A stretch of 64,000 bases of DNA from NCBI GenBank assembly GCA_000383295.1, contig KB911069.1, positions 1 to 64,000 of the forward strand, given 5' to 3'. The position numbers were made by a program, and so were the translations under genes. The notes below the pieces were generated by a model. That model searched no databases, was not told the DNA's origin, and was given only the letters and a program-made list of their open reading frames with translations. This document shows positions 15,623 through 24,374 of the stretch, piece after piece. Positions within the stretch are counted from its first letter, which is position 1, and the number at the start of each line of letters is the position of its first letter. The DNA is from Faecalispora sporosphaeroides DSM 1294. Its GTDB lineage: Bacteria; Bacillota; Clostridia; Oscillospirales; Acutalibacteraceae.

Positions 15623-16279
15623 TTATTTTTTTACCTTGGGTTCCGCCAACTCCGATATCCCTGTTTTGCAAAAACCGTTCATACAGCAAATTTCGCAGTG
15701 CGCTGCTCTCGCCTGGCATACGGCCCGGCCGTGCAGTACCAGCCGGTGACAGAAGTCGTTGGATTCCTCCGGCGGCAGCACCGCGCGCAGATCCTTTTCC
15801 ACCTGCAGGGGAACCTTACTTTTCGTCAGGCCCAGCCGCCCCGCAATGCGGATGCAGTGCGTGTCGGTTACAACGGCGGGCTTATGATAAATATCCCCAA
15901 CCACCAGATTTGCGGTTTTTCGCCCTACGCCCGGCAGCTTGGTCAGCTCCTCGACTGTGTCGGGGATCACACCGCCGTATTCCTCCGCAAGCTTTCGGCA
16001 CATGGCAAGAATGTCGCGCGCCTTCGTTTTATACAGCCCGCAGGAACGGATCAGCTCCTCGATTTCCTCCACGTTGGCCTGTGTAAAAGCCTCCAGCGTG
16101 GGGAAACGGGCAAACAGGGCCGGCGTTACCAGATTCACCCGCGCGTCGGTACACTGGGCCGAAAGGCGGGTCGAGATCAGAAGCTGGAGCGGGTCGCGGT
16201 ATTCCAGCGAACAGATGGCATCCGGATATTCTTTTTTCAGCGCTTCCACGGCCAGCTTGGCCAGCTGCTTTTTTGTCAT
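15623..16279 (-). CDS. nth: Endonuclease III (DNA glycosylase/AP lyase)
   Basis: This 218-residue base-excision repair enzyme removes oxidised pyrimidines and cleaves abasic sites. The helix-hairpin-helix LPGVGRKTA carries the catalytic lysine, and the VTDTHC motif carries the catalytic aspartate. The C-terminal 4Fe-4S loop is complete as Cys-X6-Cys-X2-Cys-X5-Cys. It is divergent from glyA and starts about 150 bases from the glyA start codon. Confidence 0.95.
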   Translation of the reverse strand: MTKKQLAKLAVEALKKEYPDAICSLEYRDPLQLLISTRLSAQCTDARVNLVTPALFARFPTLEAFTQANVEEIEELIRSCGLYKTKARDILAMCRKLAEEYGGVIPDTVEELTKLPGVGRKTANLVVGDIYHKPAVVTDTHCIRIAGRLGLTKSKVPLQVEKDLRAVLPPEESNDFCHRLVLHGRAVCQARAAHCEICCMNGFCKTGISELAEPKVKK

Positions 16280-16365
16280 TTTTGGCTCATCCTTTTTGCG
16301 GCATTTTCTTTCATTCTAATACAAAAATCGACAAAAGGAAAGATCATTTTATAGAAATGACCGGA

Positions 16366-16394
16366 TTGCCTTTTGCCGAAATCGCGTGTATAAT
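16366..16394 (+). promoter_or_regulatory. Promoter of glyA
   Basis: TTGCCT (16366-16371), 17-base spacer, consensus TATAAT (16389-16394), about 30 bases before the start codon. Confidence 0.8.
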
Positions 16395-16426
16395 AAGCGG
16401 TAAGAAAACACGAGAGAGGGTTGCCA

Positions 16427-17680
16427 ATGTTCAGTGAAATGATGGATACCATCGGATTTGTTTCCCGTTTCGACAGTGAGGTTGGGGCTGCTATGGAGCA
16501 GGAGCTGGGACGCCAGCAGAGAAATCTGGAACTGATTGCTTCTGAAAACATGGTTTCCCCCGCGGTTCTGGCCGCAATGGGGAGCATCCTGACCAATAAG
16601 TATGCCGAGGGTTACCCGGGCAAGCGCTACTACGGCGGGTGCCAGTATGTGGACGTTGCGGAAGAGATCGCGCGGGAGCGCGCGTGCCGCCTGTTTGGCG
16701 CGGAGCACGCGAATGTGCAGCCCCACTCCGGCGCGCAGGCGAACCTGGCGGTGTATTTTGCGCTGCTCCAGCCCGGCGACACCGTAATGGGTATGAATCT
16801 GGCCGAGGGCGGGCACCTGACGCACGGCTCTCCCGTGAATATGTCCGGCAGCTACTACCGTTTTGTTGCCTACGGCGTGGATGCCGAAACCCATCGCATT
16901 GATTATGACAAGCTGTACGAGCAGGCGATGGAAGTGAAGCCCAAAATGATCGTGGCGGGCGCTTCGGCGTATCCCCGCGCGCTCGATTTCAAACGCTTCC
17001 GCGAAATCTGCGACGCGTGCGGCGCTTACCTGATGGTCGATATGGCGCATATTGCCGGTCTGGTTGCGGCTGGGCTGCACGCAAGCCCGATCGAGTGGGC
17101 CGATGTTGTCACCACCACCACGCACAAAACCCTGCGCGGCCCGCGCGGCGGCATGATCCTGTGCAAAGAGAAATATGCCAAGGCGATCGACAAGGCGATC
17201 TTCCCGGGCACACAGGGCGGCCCCCTGATGCACATCATCGCGGCCAAGGCGGTTTGCCTTGGGGAAGCGCTTCAGCCCGAGTTCAAAGAGTACCAGCAGC
17301 AGATCATCGACAACGCGCAGGCGCTGGCCAACGGCCTGACAAAGCGGGGCTTAAGGCTGGTTTCCGGCGGAACGGACAACCACCTGATGCTGGTCGACCT
17401 GAGCGGCGAGGAGCTGACCGGCAAGGAGCTTGAGCACCGGTTGGACGAGGTGTACATCACCGCGAACAAGAATACGGTTCCGAACGAGCAGAGAAGTCCC
17501 TTTGTTACCAGCGGTCTGCGCCTTGGCACGCCTGCGGTGACCACCCGCGGCCTGAATACGCAGGATATGGATTTGGTTGCCGAGTGCATCGCAATGGCCG
17601 CGCAGAGCTTTGAGGGCAATCAGGACGCGATTCGCGCGAAGGTGGAGAGCATTTGCAGCCGTTACCCGCTGTATCGCTGA
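16427..17680 (+). CDS. glyA: Serine hydroxymethyltransferase
   Basis: This 417-residue PLP enzyme converts serine and tetrahydrofolate to glycine and methylene-tetrahydrofolate. The PLP-lysine motif [15 protein letters not shown] is intact (about residues 225-240), as are the substrate-side segments [13 protein letters not shown] and [14 protein letters not shown] start at ATG 16427, with GAGAGG seven bases upstream; an in-frame TTG two codons earlier is possible. Length is normal. A promoter and a terminator bracket it as a single-gene unit. Confidence 0.96.
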   Translation: MFSEMMDTIGFVSRFDSEVGAAMEQELGRQQRNLELIASENMVSPAVLAAMGSILTNKYAEGYPGKRYYGGCQYVDVAEEIARERACRLFGAEHANVQPHSGAQANLAVYFALLQPGDTVMGMNLAEGGHLTHGSPVNMSGSYYRFVAYGVDAETHRIDYDKLYEQAMEVKPKMIVAGASAYPRALDFKRFREICDACGAYLMVDMAHIAGLVAAGLHASPIEWADVVTTTTHKTLRGPRGGMILCKEKYAKAIDKAIFPGTQGGPLMHIIAAKAVCLGEALQPEFKEYQQQIIDNAQALANGLTKRGLRLVSGGTDNHLMLVDLSGEELTGKELEHRLDEVYITANKNTVPNEQRSPFVTSGLRLGTPAVTTRGLNTQDMDLVAECIAMAAQSFEGNQDAIRAKVESICSRYPLYR

Positions 17681-17710
17681 TCCGGCCAGTTAACCCGATA
17701 TTTGTCAGAA

Positions 17711-17742
17711 GCGGCGCAGCCCGAATGCTGCGCCGCTTTTTT
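17711..17742 (+). terminator. Terminator of glyA
   Basis: A perfect 10-base stem GCGGCGCAGC/GCTGCGCCGC around CCGAAT is followed by six T. It ends 18 bases before the rarA start, so rarA needs readthrough or its own promoter. Confidence 0.9.
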
Positions 17743-17759
17743 GAAAGGATGGATTTCAA

Positions 17760-19028
17760 TTGTCAGTGCCTTTGGCAGAGCGCCTGCGCCCGCAGACGCT
17801 CGATGAGGTGGTGGGGCAGCGCCACCTGCTGAACCCGGACAGAGCCCTGCGCCGCATCATCGATTCCGGCGAAATCCCGAATATGATCTTCTACGGGCCG
17901 TCCGGCGTGGGGAAAACCACCGTCGCTTCGATCATCGCCCGCAAAACGCAGCGCAAGCTGGTGAAGATGAACGGCACCACCGCATCCACGGCGGATATCC
18001 GCGCCGTGGTGGAGTCTCTCGGCACGCTGGAAACGCTCAACGGAGTGCTGCTGTATCTGGATGAAATTCAGTACTTCAATAAAAAGCAGCAGCAGACGCT
18101 GCTGGAATTCATTGAAAACGGACAGATCACGCTGATCGCCTCCACGACGGAAAATCCGTATTTTTATGTGTATAACGCGATTTTAAGCCGCAGCACCGTG
18201 TTTGAGTTCAAAGCAGTGGATACCGGGGACATTCTGCACGCGGTGGAGCGAGCGTTTGCTCTGCTGGAGCAGGAGCGCGGGGAGAAGATCACACGCGCCG
18301 ACGGGGTAGACCTGCACATTGCCCAGTCGTGCGGGGGCGATGTGCGCAAGGCGATGAATGCGGTGGAGCTGTGCACGCTTTCGGCCAGGCGCGGGGCGGG
18401 CGGCCTTTTGGTGGAGCTGGAGGCCGCGAGCGAGCTGACGCAGAAAAGCGCCGTGCGCTATGATAAGGACGGCGACGAGCATTACGACCTGCTTTCGGCG
18501 TTTCAAAAATCCATGCGCGGCTCCGACCCCAACGCCGCGGTGCATTACCTGGCAAGGCTGCTCGAGGCCGGCGATCTGCCGTCCGTTTGCCGCAGGCTGC
18601 TGGTGTGCGCCAATGAGGACGTCGGCCTTGCCTGGCCGCAGATCATTCCCATTACAAAGGCCGCGGTGGACACCGCTCTGCAGGTGGGCCTGCCGGAAGC
18701 GCGGATTCCGCTTGCGAACGCGGTGATTCTGGTCTGTATGGCGCCGAAATCCAACTCCGCTTATTTGGCGGTAGATGCGGCGCTTGCCGATATTCGCGCG
18801 GGCAAATCCGGGCCGATTCCGCGCGGGCTGCAGAATAAGCACTTCGACGGGGCCGATCAGGCGAAGAAGGGGCAGTTTTATCTGTACCCCCACGATTACC
18901 CGGATCACTGGGTGGCGCAGCAGTATTTGCCCGATCTTTTGAGCGGGGCGCGGTACTACACCCCGGGCCTGAACAAAAACGAGCAGGCGTTTTTGCAGTA
19001 CTGGAAAAAAATCGTGGAGGAAAAATAA
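17760..19028 (+). CDS. rarA: RarA/MgsA replication-associated AAA ATPase
   Basis: This 422-residue clamp-loader-like ATPase acts at stalled replication forks. Walker A GPSGVGKTT is near residue 45 and Walker B LYLDEIQ near residue 100. The C-terminal part (tetramerisation and MgsA domain) contains CANEDVGLAWP and the NANEYHFD-like tail. The start codon is TTG behind AAAGGA; a GTG two codons later is an alternative. Length matches the family. Confidence 0.92.
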   Translation: MSVPLAERLRPQTLDEVVGQRHLLNPDRALRRIIDSGEIPNMIFYGPSGVGKTTVASIIARKTQRKLVKMNGTTASTADIRAVVESLGTLETLNGVLLYLDEIQYFNKKQQQTLLEFIENGQITLIASTTENPYFYVYNAILSRSTVFEFKAVDTGDILHAVERAFALLEQERGEKITRADGVDLHIAQSCGGDVRKAMNAVELCTLSARRGAGGLLVELEAASELTQKSAVRYDKDGDEHYDLLSAFQKSMRGSDPNAAVHYLARLLEAGDLPSVCRRLLVCANEDVGLAWPQIIPITKAAVDTALQVGLPEARIPLANAVILVCMAPKSNSAYLAVDAALADIRAGKSGPIPRGLQNKHFDGADQAKKGQFYLYPHDYPDHWVAQQYLPDLLSGARYYTPGLNKNEQAFLQYWKKIVEEK

Positions 19029-19046
19029 AAATAAGCTCTTGTATCT

Positions 19047-19076
19047 TTGCACGCTCGGTGCTATGATATATATAAT
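19047..19076 (+). promoter_or_regulatory. Promoter of the flavin reductase-rubredoxin gene
   Basis: TTGCAC (19047-19052), 18-base spacer, TATAAT (19071-19076), about 38 bases before the TTG start codon. Confidence 0.7.
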
Positions 19077-19113
19077 TTTGGACTCATGTTGGATCCATGG
19101 GGAGGGATACTGA

Positions 19114-19773
19114 TTGGATAGTACGATTTTAACTACCTTGTCATACGGAATGTACGCCATTGGCGTAAAGGGTGAAAACGGGCCGTCGGCATGTATTGTG
19201 AATACGGTGATTCAGGTTACGAACACGAATCCTCCCGTTATTGCTGTCAGTATGCATCACGATAATTACAGCCACGAATGTATCCGGGAGACCGGAATTT
19301 TTTCTGTTTCCATTTTGTCGGAGGATACCCCCGGCACTGTCATCGGTGCGCTGGGCTTCAATTCCGGGAGAAATTCCAACAAGCTGAAAAACATCCGTCA
19401 CCGCGTTTTGGCGGAGGGGGTTCCCGTCATTAAAGAAAACGCCTGCTGCTGGTTTTTGTGTAAGGTGGTCAGCCGGGTAGAAACCTCCACGCATACGGTG
19501 TTTCTGGCCGAGGTGATTGCCGGCAGCGACAAGGTGGTCGGCACGCCGATGACCTACGCGTATTACCATCGGGCGCTCAAGGGCTCCGCTCCCAAAAACG
19601 CGCCGACCTACCGTTCCATTGCGGAGAGCAACTCCGGTTCGGACGGCGGAAAGTTCATTTGCAAGGTTTGCGGTTATATTTACAACGATCCCGATGTTCC
19701 GTTTGAAGAATTGCCGGAGGATTGGCTTTGCCCCATTTGTGCGGCGCCAAAATCCGCATTTATCAGAAAATAG
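19114..19773 (+). CDS. Flavin reductase domain fused to rubredoxin
   Basis: This 219-residue fusion resembles high-molecular-weight rubredoxin of acetogens. Residues about 1-150 form an FMN-binding split-barrel flavin reductase domain. Residues about 172-215 are a complete rubredoxin with CKVCGY and CPICAA pairs that bind one iron. Such proteins pass electrons from NAD(P)H through FMN to rubredoxin and on to flavo-diiron oxygen or nitric oxide reductases, or to peroxide-reducing proteins. No such partner is next to it. The start is TTG, seven bases after GGGGAGGG. It is monocistronic, with its own promoter and terminator. Confidence 0.9.
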   Translation: MDSTILTTLSYGMYAIGVKGENGPSACIVNTVIQVTNTNPPVIAVSMHHDNYSHECIRETGIFSVSILSEDTPGTVIGALGFNSGRNSNKLKNIRHRVLAEGVPVIKENACCWFLCKVVSRVETSTHTVFLAEVIAGSDKVVGTPMTYAYYHRALKGSAPKNAPTYRSIAESNSGSDGGKFICKVCGYIYNDPDVPFEELPEDWLCPICAAPKSAFIRK

Positions 19774-19783
19774 AAGACCAGAT

Positions 19784-19828
19784 AAGCTCAATCCGATGTG
19801 CTTTGCACACCGGGTGGGCTTTTCTTTT
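19784..19828 (+). terminator. Terminator of the flavin reductase-rubredoxin gene
   Basis: AAGCTCAATCCGATGTG pairs with CACACCGGGTGGGCTT with one bulge and G-U pairs, followed by TTTTCTTTT. It begins 10 bases after the stop codon. Confidence 0.75.
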
Positions 19829-19868
19829 GGCCTGCTTTCGGCATTTATTGCTGTTTGCGGCTGATTTG

Positions 19869-19910
19869 GTAGGCTTTTGACATCCCGTTTCATCAAAGGC
19901 CTACTTTTTT
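19869..19910 (+). terminator. Leader terminator or attenuator before the uracil/xanthine permease
   Basis: GTAGGCTTTTGA pairs with TCAAAGGCCTAC (one mismatch) around a 12-base loop, followed by six T. A separate terminator already closes the upstream gene 40 bases earlier. This one may therefore be an attenuator in the permease leader or a backup terminator. No PyrR-type binding box or purine riboswitch core was recognised. Confidence 0.6.
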
Positions 19911-20046
19911 GGAGCCGTTTTTCAAAAGACCTTCTTTTGCAAAAAAGACATGAAAACAGGGATACCCCGCCGAAGACGGGGAAATACGCGGCTCTTTCTG
20001 CAGAGGAATAACGATATTCAGATAAAAGAAAAGGATGATTCAAGCT

Positions 20047-21399
20047 ATGTCAAAACACATCATTCAAACCCATGAAAAGCCGCCGCTGAGGCAGGCGATC
20101 CCGCTGAGCGTACAGCACATGTTCGCAATGTTCGGCGCGTCTGTGCTGGTTCCCACGCTGTTTGGGATCAACCCCGCGGTCGTTCTTTTGATGAACGGCG
20201 TCGGCACACTGTTTTTCTTTTGGATTACACAAGGAAAATGCCCGGCGTACCTCGGTTCCAGCTTTGCGTTCATCGGCCCGGCCCTCATCGTCATCAACCG
20301 GTATAAGGACGCGCCCGGCGGCGGGTTTGCCTATGCGCAGGGCGGCTTTGTTGCGGTTGGCTGCCTGGTGGTGGTTTTGGCACTGGTCATCAAGCGGTTC
20401 GGCTCCGACTGGATCGACAAGCTTCTTCCTCCGGCCGCGATGGGCCCGGTCGTCGCGCTGATCGGTCTGGAGCTTTCCGGCACGGCGGCATCCACCGCCG
20501 GAATTCTGACGCAGACCAGCTATGTGCCGGTCGAGGGCTCCGCGGGATTGTTTCAGCAGGTGGTTACAGCGGTAGACCCCAAAAACGCCATCGTTTTTCT
20601 CGTTACGCTGGGGATTGCGGTGTTCGGCTCCATCCTGTTCCGCAACTTCCTTTCTGTTATTCCCATTCTGATCGCCATCATCGGCGGGTATATTGCGGCT
20701 GCGGTTCTCGGTATTGTGAATTTTGAGCCGGTAGAGCAGGCCAGTCTGTTCTCTCTGCCGCATTTTCAGCTTGCGCAGTTCCGGCTGGACGCGGTCGTCA
20801 CCATGCTGCCGGTTGCGCTGGTGCTGATCTCGGAGCATATCGGCCACCAGATCGTCACCGGCAAGGTGATTGAAAAGGATCTGCTCAAAGACCCGGGCCT
20901 GCACCGCTCGCTGATGGGCGACGGCTTTTCCACCATGGCCTCCGGCATGGTGGGCGCGGTGCCCACCACCACCTACGGCGAAAACATCGGCGTGATGGCG
21001 ATGACCCGCGTATACAGCGTGTGGGTGATCGGCGGCGCGGCGGTGCTTTCGATTGTCAGCTCCTTTATCGGCAAATTCTCAGAGCTGATCGCGACGATCC
21101 CCGGCCCGGTCATCGGCGGTATTTCGTTTTTGCTGTACGGCATGATCGGCGCATCCGGTCTGCGCATCCTCGTGGATTCCCGCGTGGATTTCGGCAAGAA
21201 CCGCAACATCATCATGACCTCGGTCATTTTTGTCACGGGTCTGTCCGGCGTATCGCTGCATTTGGGCAGCGTGGAGCTCAAGGGCATGGTGCTGGCCTGT
21301 GTGGTCGGCATGGCCATGGGGCTGATCTTCTACATTCTCGACCGCCTGCACCTGACCAACGACAGCGAGGAGGATGGCTCCGAAGCAGTGGCAGATTAA
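20047..21399 (+). CDS. uraA: NCS2-family uracil/xanthine permease
   Basis: This 450-residue polytopic membrane protein of the nucleobase-cation symporter-2 family has about 14 hydrophobic segments. Family motifs include QHMFAMFGASVLVP near the N-terminus, the QGGFVAV region and VGAVPTTTYGENIGVMAMT, where conserved acidic and polar residues bind the base. The last points to the uracil (UraA/PyrP) branch, but xanthine specificity cannot be ruled out. I start at ATG 20047 because GGATGA sits nine bases upstream; an in-frame ATG four codons earlier overlaps that site. Confidence 0.85.
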   Translation: MSKHIIQTHEKPPLRQAIPLSVQHMFAMFGASVLVPTLFGINPAVVLLMNGVGTLFFFWITQGKCPAYLGSSFAFIGPALIVINRYKDAPGGGFAYAQGGFVAVGCLVVVLALVIKRFGSDWIDKLLPPAAMGPVVALIGLELSGTAASTAGILTQTSYVPVEGSAGLFQQVVTAVDPKNAIVFLVTLGIAVFGSILFRNFLSVIPILIAIIGGYIAAAVLGIVNFEPVEQASLFSLPHFQLAQFRLDAVVTMLPVALVLISEHIGHQIVTGKVIEKDLLKDPGLHRSLMGDGFSTMASGMVGAVPTTTYGENIGVMAMTRVYSVWVIGGAAVLSIVSSFIGKFSELIATIPGPVIGGISFLLYGMIGASGLRILVDSRVDFGKNRNIIMTSVIFVTGLSGVSLHLGSVELKGMVLACVVGMAMGLIFYILDRLHLTNDSEEDGSEAVAD

Positions 21400-21439
21400 G
21401 GCTTTGAAGATTCTTGATAGAAAGAGTGAAGTCATTAAA

Positions 21440-21916
21440 ATGAAAAAAATAATATGTTTTCATAATGCAGATGAGCCGAATGGTTATTTGAGTAATTGGT
21501 TTCTTTCAGATTTTGAAAAAGACGGCATGAAATTTTCATCAATGGAACAATATATGATGTACCAGAAAGCGATGCTCTTTCAAGACAGTGAAATCGCTTC
21601 GCAGATTTTAGGAACATCTGATGTAGGAAAAATCAAGGCATTAGGACGCTCTGTTCGCAATTATGAGGAAGCAGTCTGGAGCGGTGTCAGACAAATTGTC
21701 GTATACGAGGGATTGATCGAAAAATTTGCACAGAACAGTGAGCTGAGAGACTTGCTGCTTGCAACTCACCAACATATTCTCGCGGAATGCGCGGTGCAGG
21801 ACAGAATTTGGGGAATCGGTCTATCTATGAAGGATGAAAAGCGGTTTCATATGAATGAATGGAATGGGCAGAATTTGTTGGGGTTCTCGTTGATGAAAGT
21901 CCGAGAAAGATTGTAA
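21440..21916 (+). CDS. NADAR-domain protein (YbiA family)
   Basis: This 158-residue protein of the NADAR (DUF1768) family is related to Escherichia coli YbiA, an N-glycosidase acting on riboflavin intermediates. Other NADAR proteins remove ADP-ribose from DNA and counteract DarT-type toxins. Motifs FLSNW (here YLSNWF), SMEQYMMYQKA and the C-terminal DRIWGIG with NLLG are present, so the active site looks intact. The gene is visibly more AT-rich than its neighbours, its ribosome binding site is poor, and it is followed by palindromic repeats, all compatible with acquisition. No toxin partner was seen beside it. Confidence 0.85.
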   Translation: MKKIICFHNADEPNGYLSNWFLSDFEKDGMKFSSMEQYMMYQKAMLFQDSEIASQILGTSDVGKIKALGRSVRNYEEAVWSGVRQIVVYEGLIEKFAQNSELRDLLLATHQHILAECAVQDRIWGIGLSMKDEKRFHMNEWNGQNLLGFSLMKVRERL

Positions 21917-21933
21917 TGGTAGAGCGGCTTTGG

Positions 21934-22093
21934 TTTGCCAAGGGGCTGCTTGTAAAAGCAAAAGTCGGCGTTTTTCAATTTACAAACAGCCCTAACCGAC
22001 AGATTTTTCGGTGCAAGCGTTTTGAATATACAAAAGCAAACAGCCCCTTTTCTGACCGGATGGAACCGAATTGGAAAGGGGGCTGTTTTTCGT
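21934..22093. repeat. Two stem-loops built on a GGGGCTGTTTGT-like motif
   Basis: First hairpin: GGGGCTGCTTGTAAA pairs with TTTACAAACAGCCC (about 21938-21993). Second hairpin: AAACAGCCCC-TTT pairs with AAAGGGGGCTGTTT (about 22037-22090), with a TTTTT run on the plus side. Together they end the NADAR gene and the convergent minus-strand gene at 22101. The same CAAACAGCC core recurs in the hairpin at 27035-27076. Confidence 0.6.
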
Positions 22094-22100
22094 TTTTGGA

Positions 22101-23033
22101 TTATCCCAGCTCGGCGGCAAACGCGTCCAGCGACGCTTCATCGTCGGGCTTCGGCGGCTGGTCAATCCGCTGCAGGGTCAGATTTTCCACATGACGCACG
22201 GTGTTGCCCGGCTCAATGTGATATAAGGGGCTCAGCGATTCCATTTCCAGAAAATCGCCGTTGGTATAGGATTCATACGACGCTCCAAAATCCGGGTAGG
22301 CGGCGTGAACATTGTGTACGTATCGTTTGATGAGGGCGACGTTCTTTCGGAGATATGCGGCCCAGCCCACCCGGTTGTTCATACCGATTTTAAAGGCGGA
22401 GGCGACGGAGGAATCGTGGCGCATGGTGATGAAGCGGTTGCCCCAGAATACGCGGGGGTCGCGCAGATCGGAATACGGCCACAGAATCAGCGAGCGATCC
22501 GGCTGCAAAGGGTCTTCGCCCTGATTTTGCGGGATGATCTCGAACCCGCCGGGGGCCATCATCGTAATGGCCCACAGCGCAAGGGTTTTCGGGTCTTTCG
22601 AGCAGTTTTTGGCGCTGTGCACCACCATGATGTCCGAGGTGTTCTCGTTCATCATCACCTCAAAGCCGATCTGTATGTCGTTGTGCTTCTGCCGTGCGGG
22701 CAAAAAGCTGACACCCTCCGAAAGAATGCCGTACACCACCGGCTCGTTGTCCGGGTAGTAGGTGTCGGGGGTGCTTTCGGGGCTGAGCCAAAGCCGGTGG
22801 CCGCCGTAATTGTAAAAAACGGAGCCTTCCCCGTACAGCTGGTCGAATTCCTCCCCGAACGCGCGGTACTTGCGGTCCTGATCGGTGAAGAGCATGTTTT
22901 CTCCGTTGACCAGAGAAAAGTGAATGATCCGGGGGCCCACATCAATCGTCACCATTACTTCGATGATGCCGTTGCTGATATGTACGCACCGGCCGTAGTT
23001 CAGGTATTCCGTTTCCTTGATTTGAATTGCCAA
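22101..23033 (-). CDS. Galactose-mutarotase-fold protein of unknown function
   Basis: This 310-residue protein has an aldose-epimerase/mutarotase-like beta-sandwich pattern. It starts with a segment GPRIIHFSLVNGENMLF, which is typical of uncharacterised sugar-binding proteins in that fold, and continues with NYGGHRLWLSPES and PDNEPV. No signal peptide is seen. The start is TTG directly after AAGGAAGGA. The gene begins inside the 3' end of tmcAL (92-base overlap), so the two are co-transcribed. A role in carbohydrate conversion is inferred from the fold only. Confidence 0.6.
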   Translation of the reverse strand: MAIQIKETEYLNYGRCVHISNGIIEVMVTIDVGPRIIHFSLVNGENMLFTDQDRKYRAFGEEFDQLYGEGSVFYNYGGHRLWLSPESTPDTYYPDNEPVVYGILSEGVSFLPARQKHNDIQIGFEVMMNENTSDIMVVHSAKNCSKDPKTLALWAITMMAPGGFEIIPQNQGEDPLQPDRSLILWPYSDLRDPRVFWGNRFITMRHDSSVASAFKIGMNNRVGWAAYLRKNVALIKRYVHNVHAAYPDFGASYESYTNGDFLEMESLSPLYHIEPGNTVRHVENLTLQRIDQPPKPDDEASLDAFAAELG

Positions 23034-24246
23034 AAAAATCCTTCCTTTCCCAATATGCGCAGGTCATTTCCAGCCCGCAGGGGCCCTTTTCCGGGGTGCA
23101 GAGGGAATAAAGATCCGTTGTGCTGCATTCTGTTTCAAACATCGCCCTGGCGCCGCCGCCAAGCCGGGTAAAATCGCCGGCGTTTGTCACAATCGGCAGG
23201 CTGGCCGTGTGCCTCATCACACGCAGCATTTCCCGCCCGGTTTCATTAAAAGCCAATACTCTAAGGTACGCAGGGGTTTCCGGAAGCTCCCGCTGATTCA
23301 GGCCTAAAAAAGCGGATAACAGGATTCTGCGGATTCGTGCATGGGAATATCGCTTGGATTTGATCGAAATGAGGAGCTGCTCCAGAGAAGCGGAGGTGCG
23401 GATGCTGCTGTAAATGCGGTTTTCCAGCCCCTCGCTGATGTCCGGCAGCAGGGAGAGCTCTTCTCGGCTCATGGAGCGGAGCCGCGCCAGAAGGGCGGTT
23501 TCGAGGGCGGAGAGGGACGCGGGCGCGCGCCCGGCCAAAAGCTCCCGCTGAAAAATGGGGTAGACCTCTTCCGGAACATAAGAAGCAAAGGATTCGTTTT
23601 GCAGCAGGCGCTGCCGAATCTGCGAAGCGGAGGCAATCTGGGTTTGGGGGGCGAAAGACTGCGCGTCGTGCGGAGCGCCGATGCGCTTTACCGTTTGCGG
23701 GCGCATGGAGGAATGGGTGCGAAGCAGCGCCTTGCAGTATTCAATGCCTAAAATATTGTTGGGCTCTTGCAGAAGAGCCGCCGGGTCGCCGAGAAGCTCC
23801 CGCGCCGCGGCCTGCCGCGCTGCCGCGAACGGTACGCCAAAGGCAAGGCGGTTTTTCACGGCTGCCTGAAATGCGGGGCTGAGCAGCGTTTCGGCAATGA
23901 AAAACAGTGCCTTTACATCGCCGCTTTCGCTGCCGAAGACGAGGCGGTCGACACAGCCCAGCGCGTTCAGTACCGAAACGGCACCAAAGGCGAACCGTTC
24001 GGCGCCGGCCACGGAAAAGCTGACCGGCAGCTCCAGCACCAAATCGGCGCCGCAGCGCAGGGCCGCCAGCGCGCGCGGCCATTTGTAAAAGACGGCGGGT
24101 TCGCCCCGCTGCACGAAATTTCCGCTCATAACAATGGCCAGCCCGCCGGGAGAGGACTGCTTTGCCTGCCGGATCAGATAACGGTGCCCCAGGTGCAGGG
24201 GATTAAATTCGGCAACTATGCCGGAAATCAAGGGTTTCTCTGTCAT
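22942..24246 (-). CDS. tmcAL: tRNA(Met) cytidine acetate ligase
   Basis: This 434-residue protein is the TmcAL (YlbM) family enzyme that uses acetate and ATP to form N4-acetylcytidine at position 34 of elongator tRNA-Met. The nucleotidyltransferase signature AEFNPLHLGHRYLI, with its HxGH motif, is at residues 12-25. VMSGNFVQRGEPA and the central LGIEYCKAL follow. AAGGAG precedes ATG 24246. The C-terminal 30 residues overlap the next gene and are probably unimportant. Its location beside ackA is suggestive, because both handle acetate. Confidence 0.9.
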   Translation of the reverse strand: MTEKPLISGIVAEFNPLHLGHRYLIRQAKQSSPGGLAIVMSGNFVQRGEPAVFYKWPRALAALRCGADLVLELPVSFSVAGAERFAFGAVSVLNALGCVDRLVFGSESGDVKALFFIAETLLSPAFQAAVKNRLAFGVPFAAARQAAARELLGDPAALLQEPNNILGIEYCKALLRTHSSMRPQTVKRIGAPHDAQSFAPQTQIASASQIRQRLLQNESFASYVPEEVYPIFQRELLAGRAPASLSALETALLARLRSMSREELSLLPDISEGLENRIYSSIRTSASLEQLLISIKSKRYSHARIRRILLSAFLGLNQRELPETPAYLRVLAFNETGREMLRVMRHTASLPIVTNAGDFTRLGGGARAMFETECSTTDLYSLCTPEKGPCGLEMTCAYWERKDFFGNSNQGNGIPELRPVRTYQQRHHRSNGDD

Positions 24247-24261
24247 TGGGTAAAAAACTCC

Positions 24262-24290
24262 TTGAAATATTTGTGAAAATGTACTATGAT
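24262..24290 (+). promoter_or_regulatory. Promoter of ackA with overlapping palindrome
   Basis: TTGAAA (24262-24267), 17-base spacer, TATGAT (24285-24290). The sequence ACTAT-G-ATAGT (24283-24293) overlaps the -10 box, and an inverted half-copy CTATAGTAC lies near 24302-24310. This suggests binding of a repressor at the start site, though it may also be the tmcAL promoter on the other strand. Confidence 0.65.
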
Positions 24291-24374
24291 AGTGTACGGT
24301 TCTATAGTACAGTATTGTAAACACACTTTCAAGCTGTTTTTTTACAATATTTAGAAAGTTTAGGAGGGAATCCG

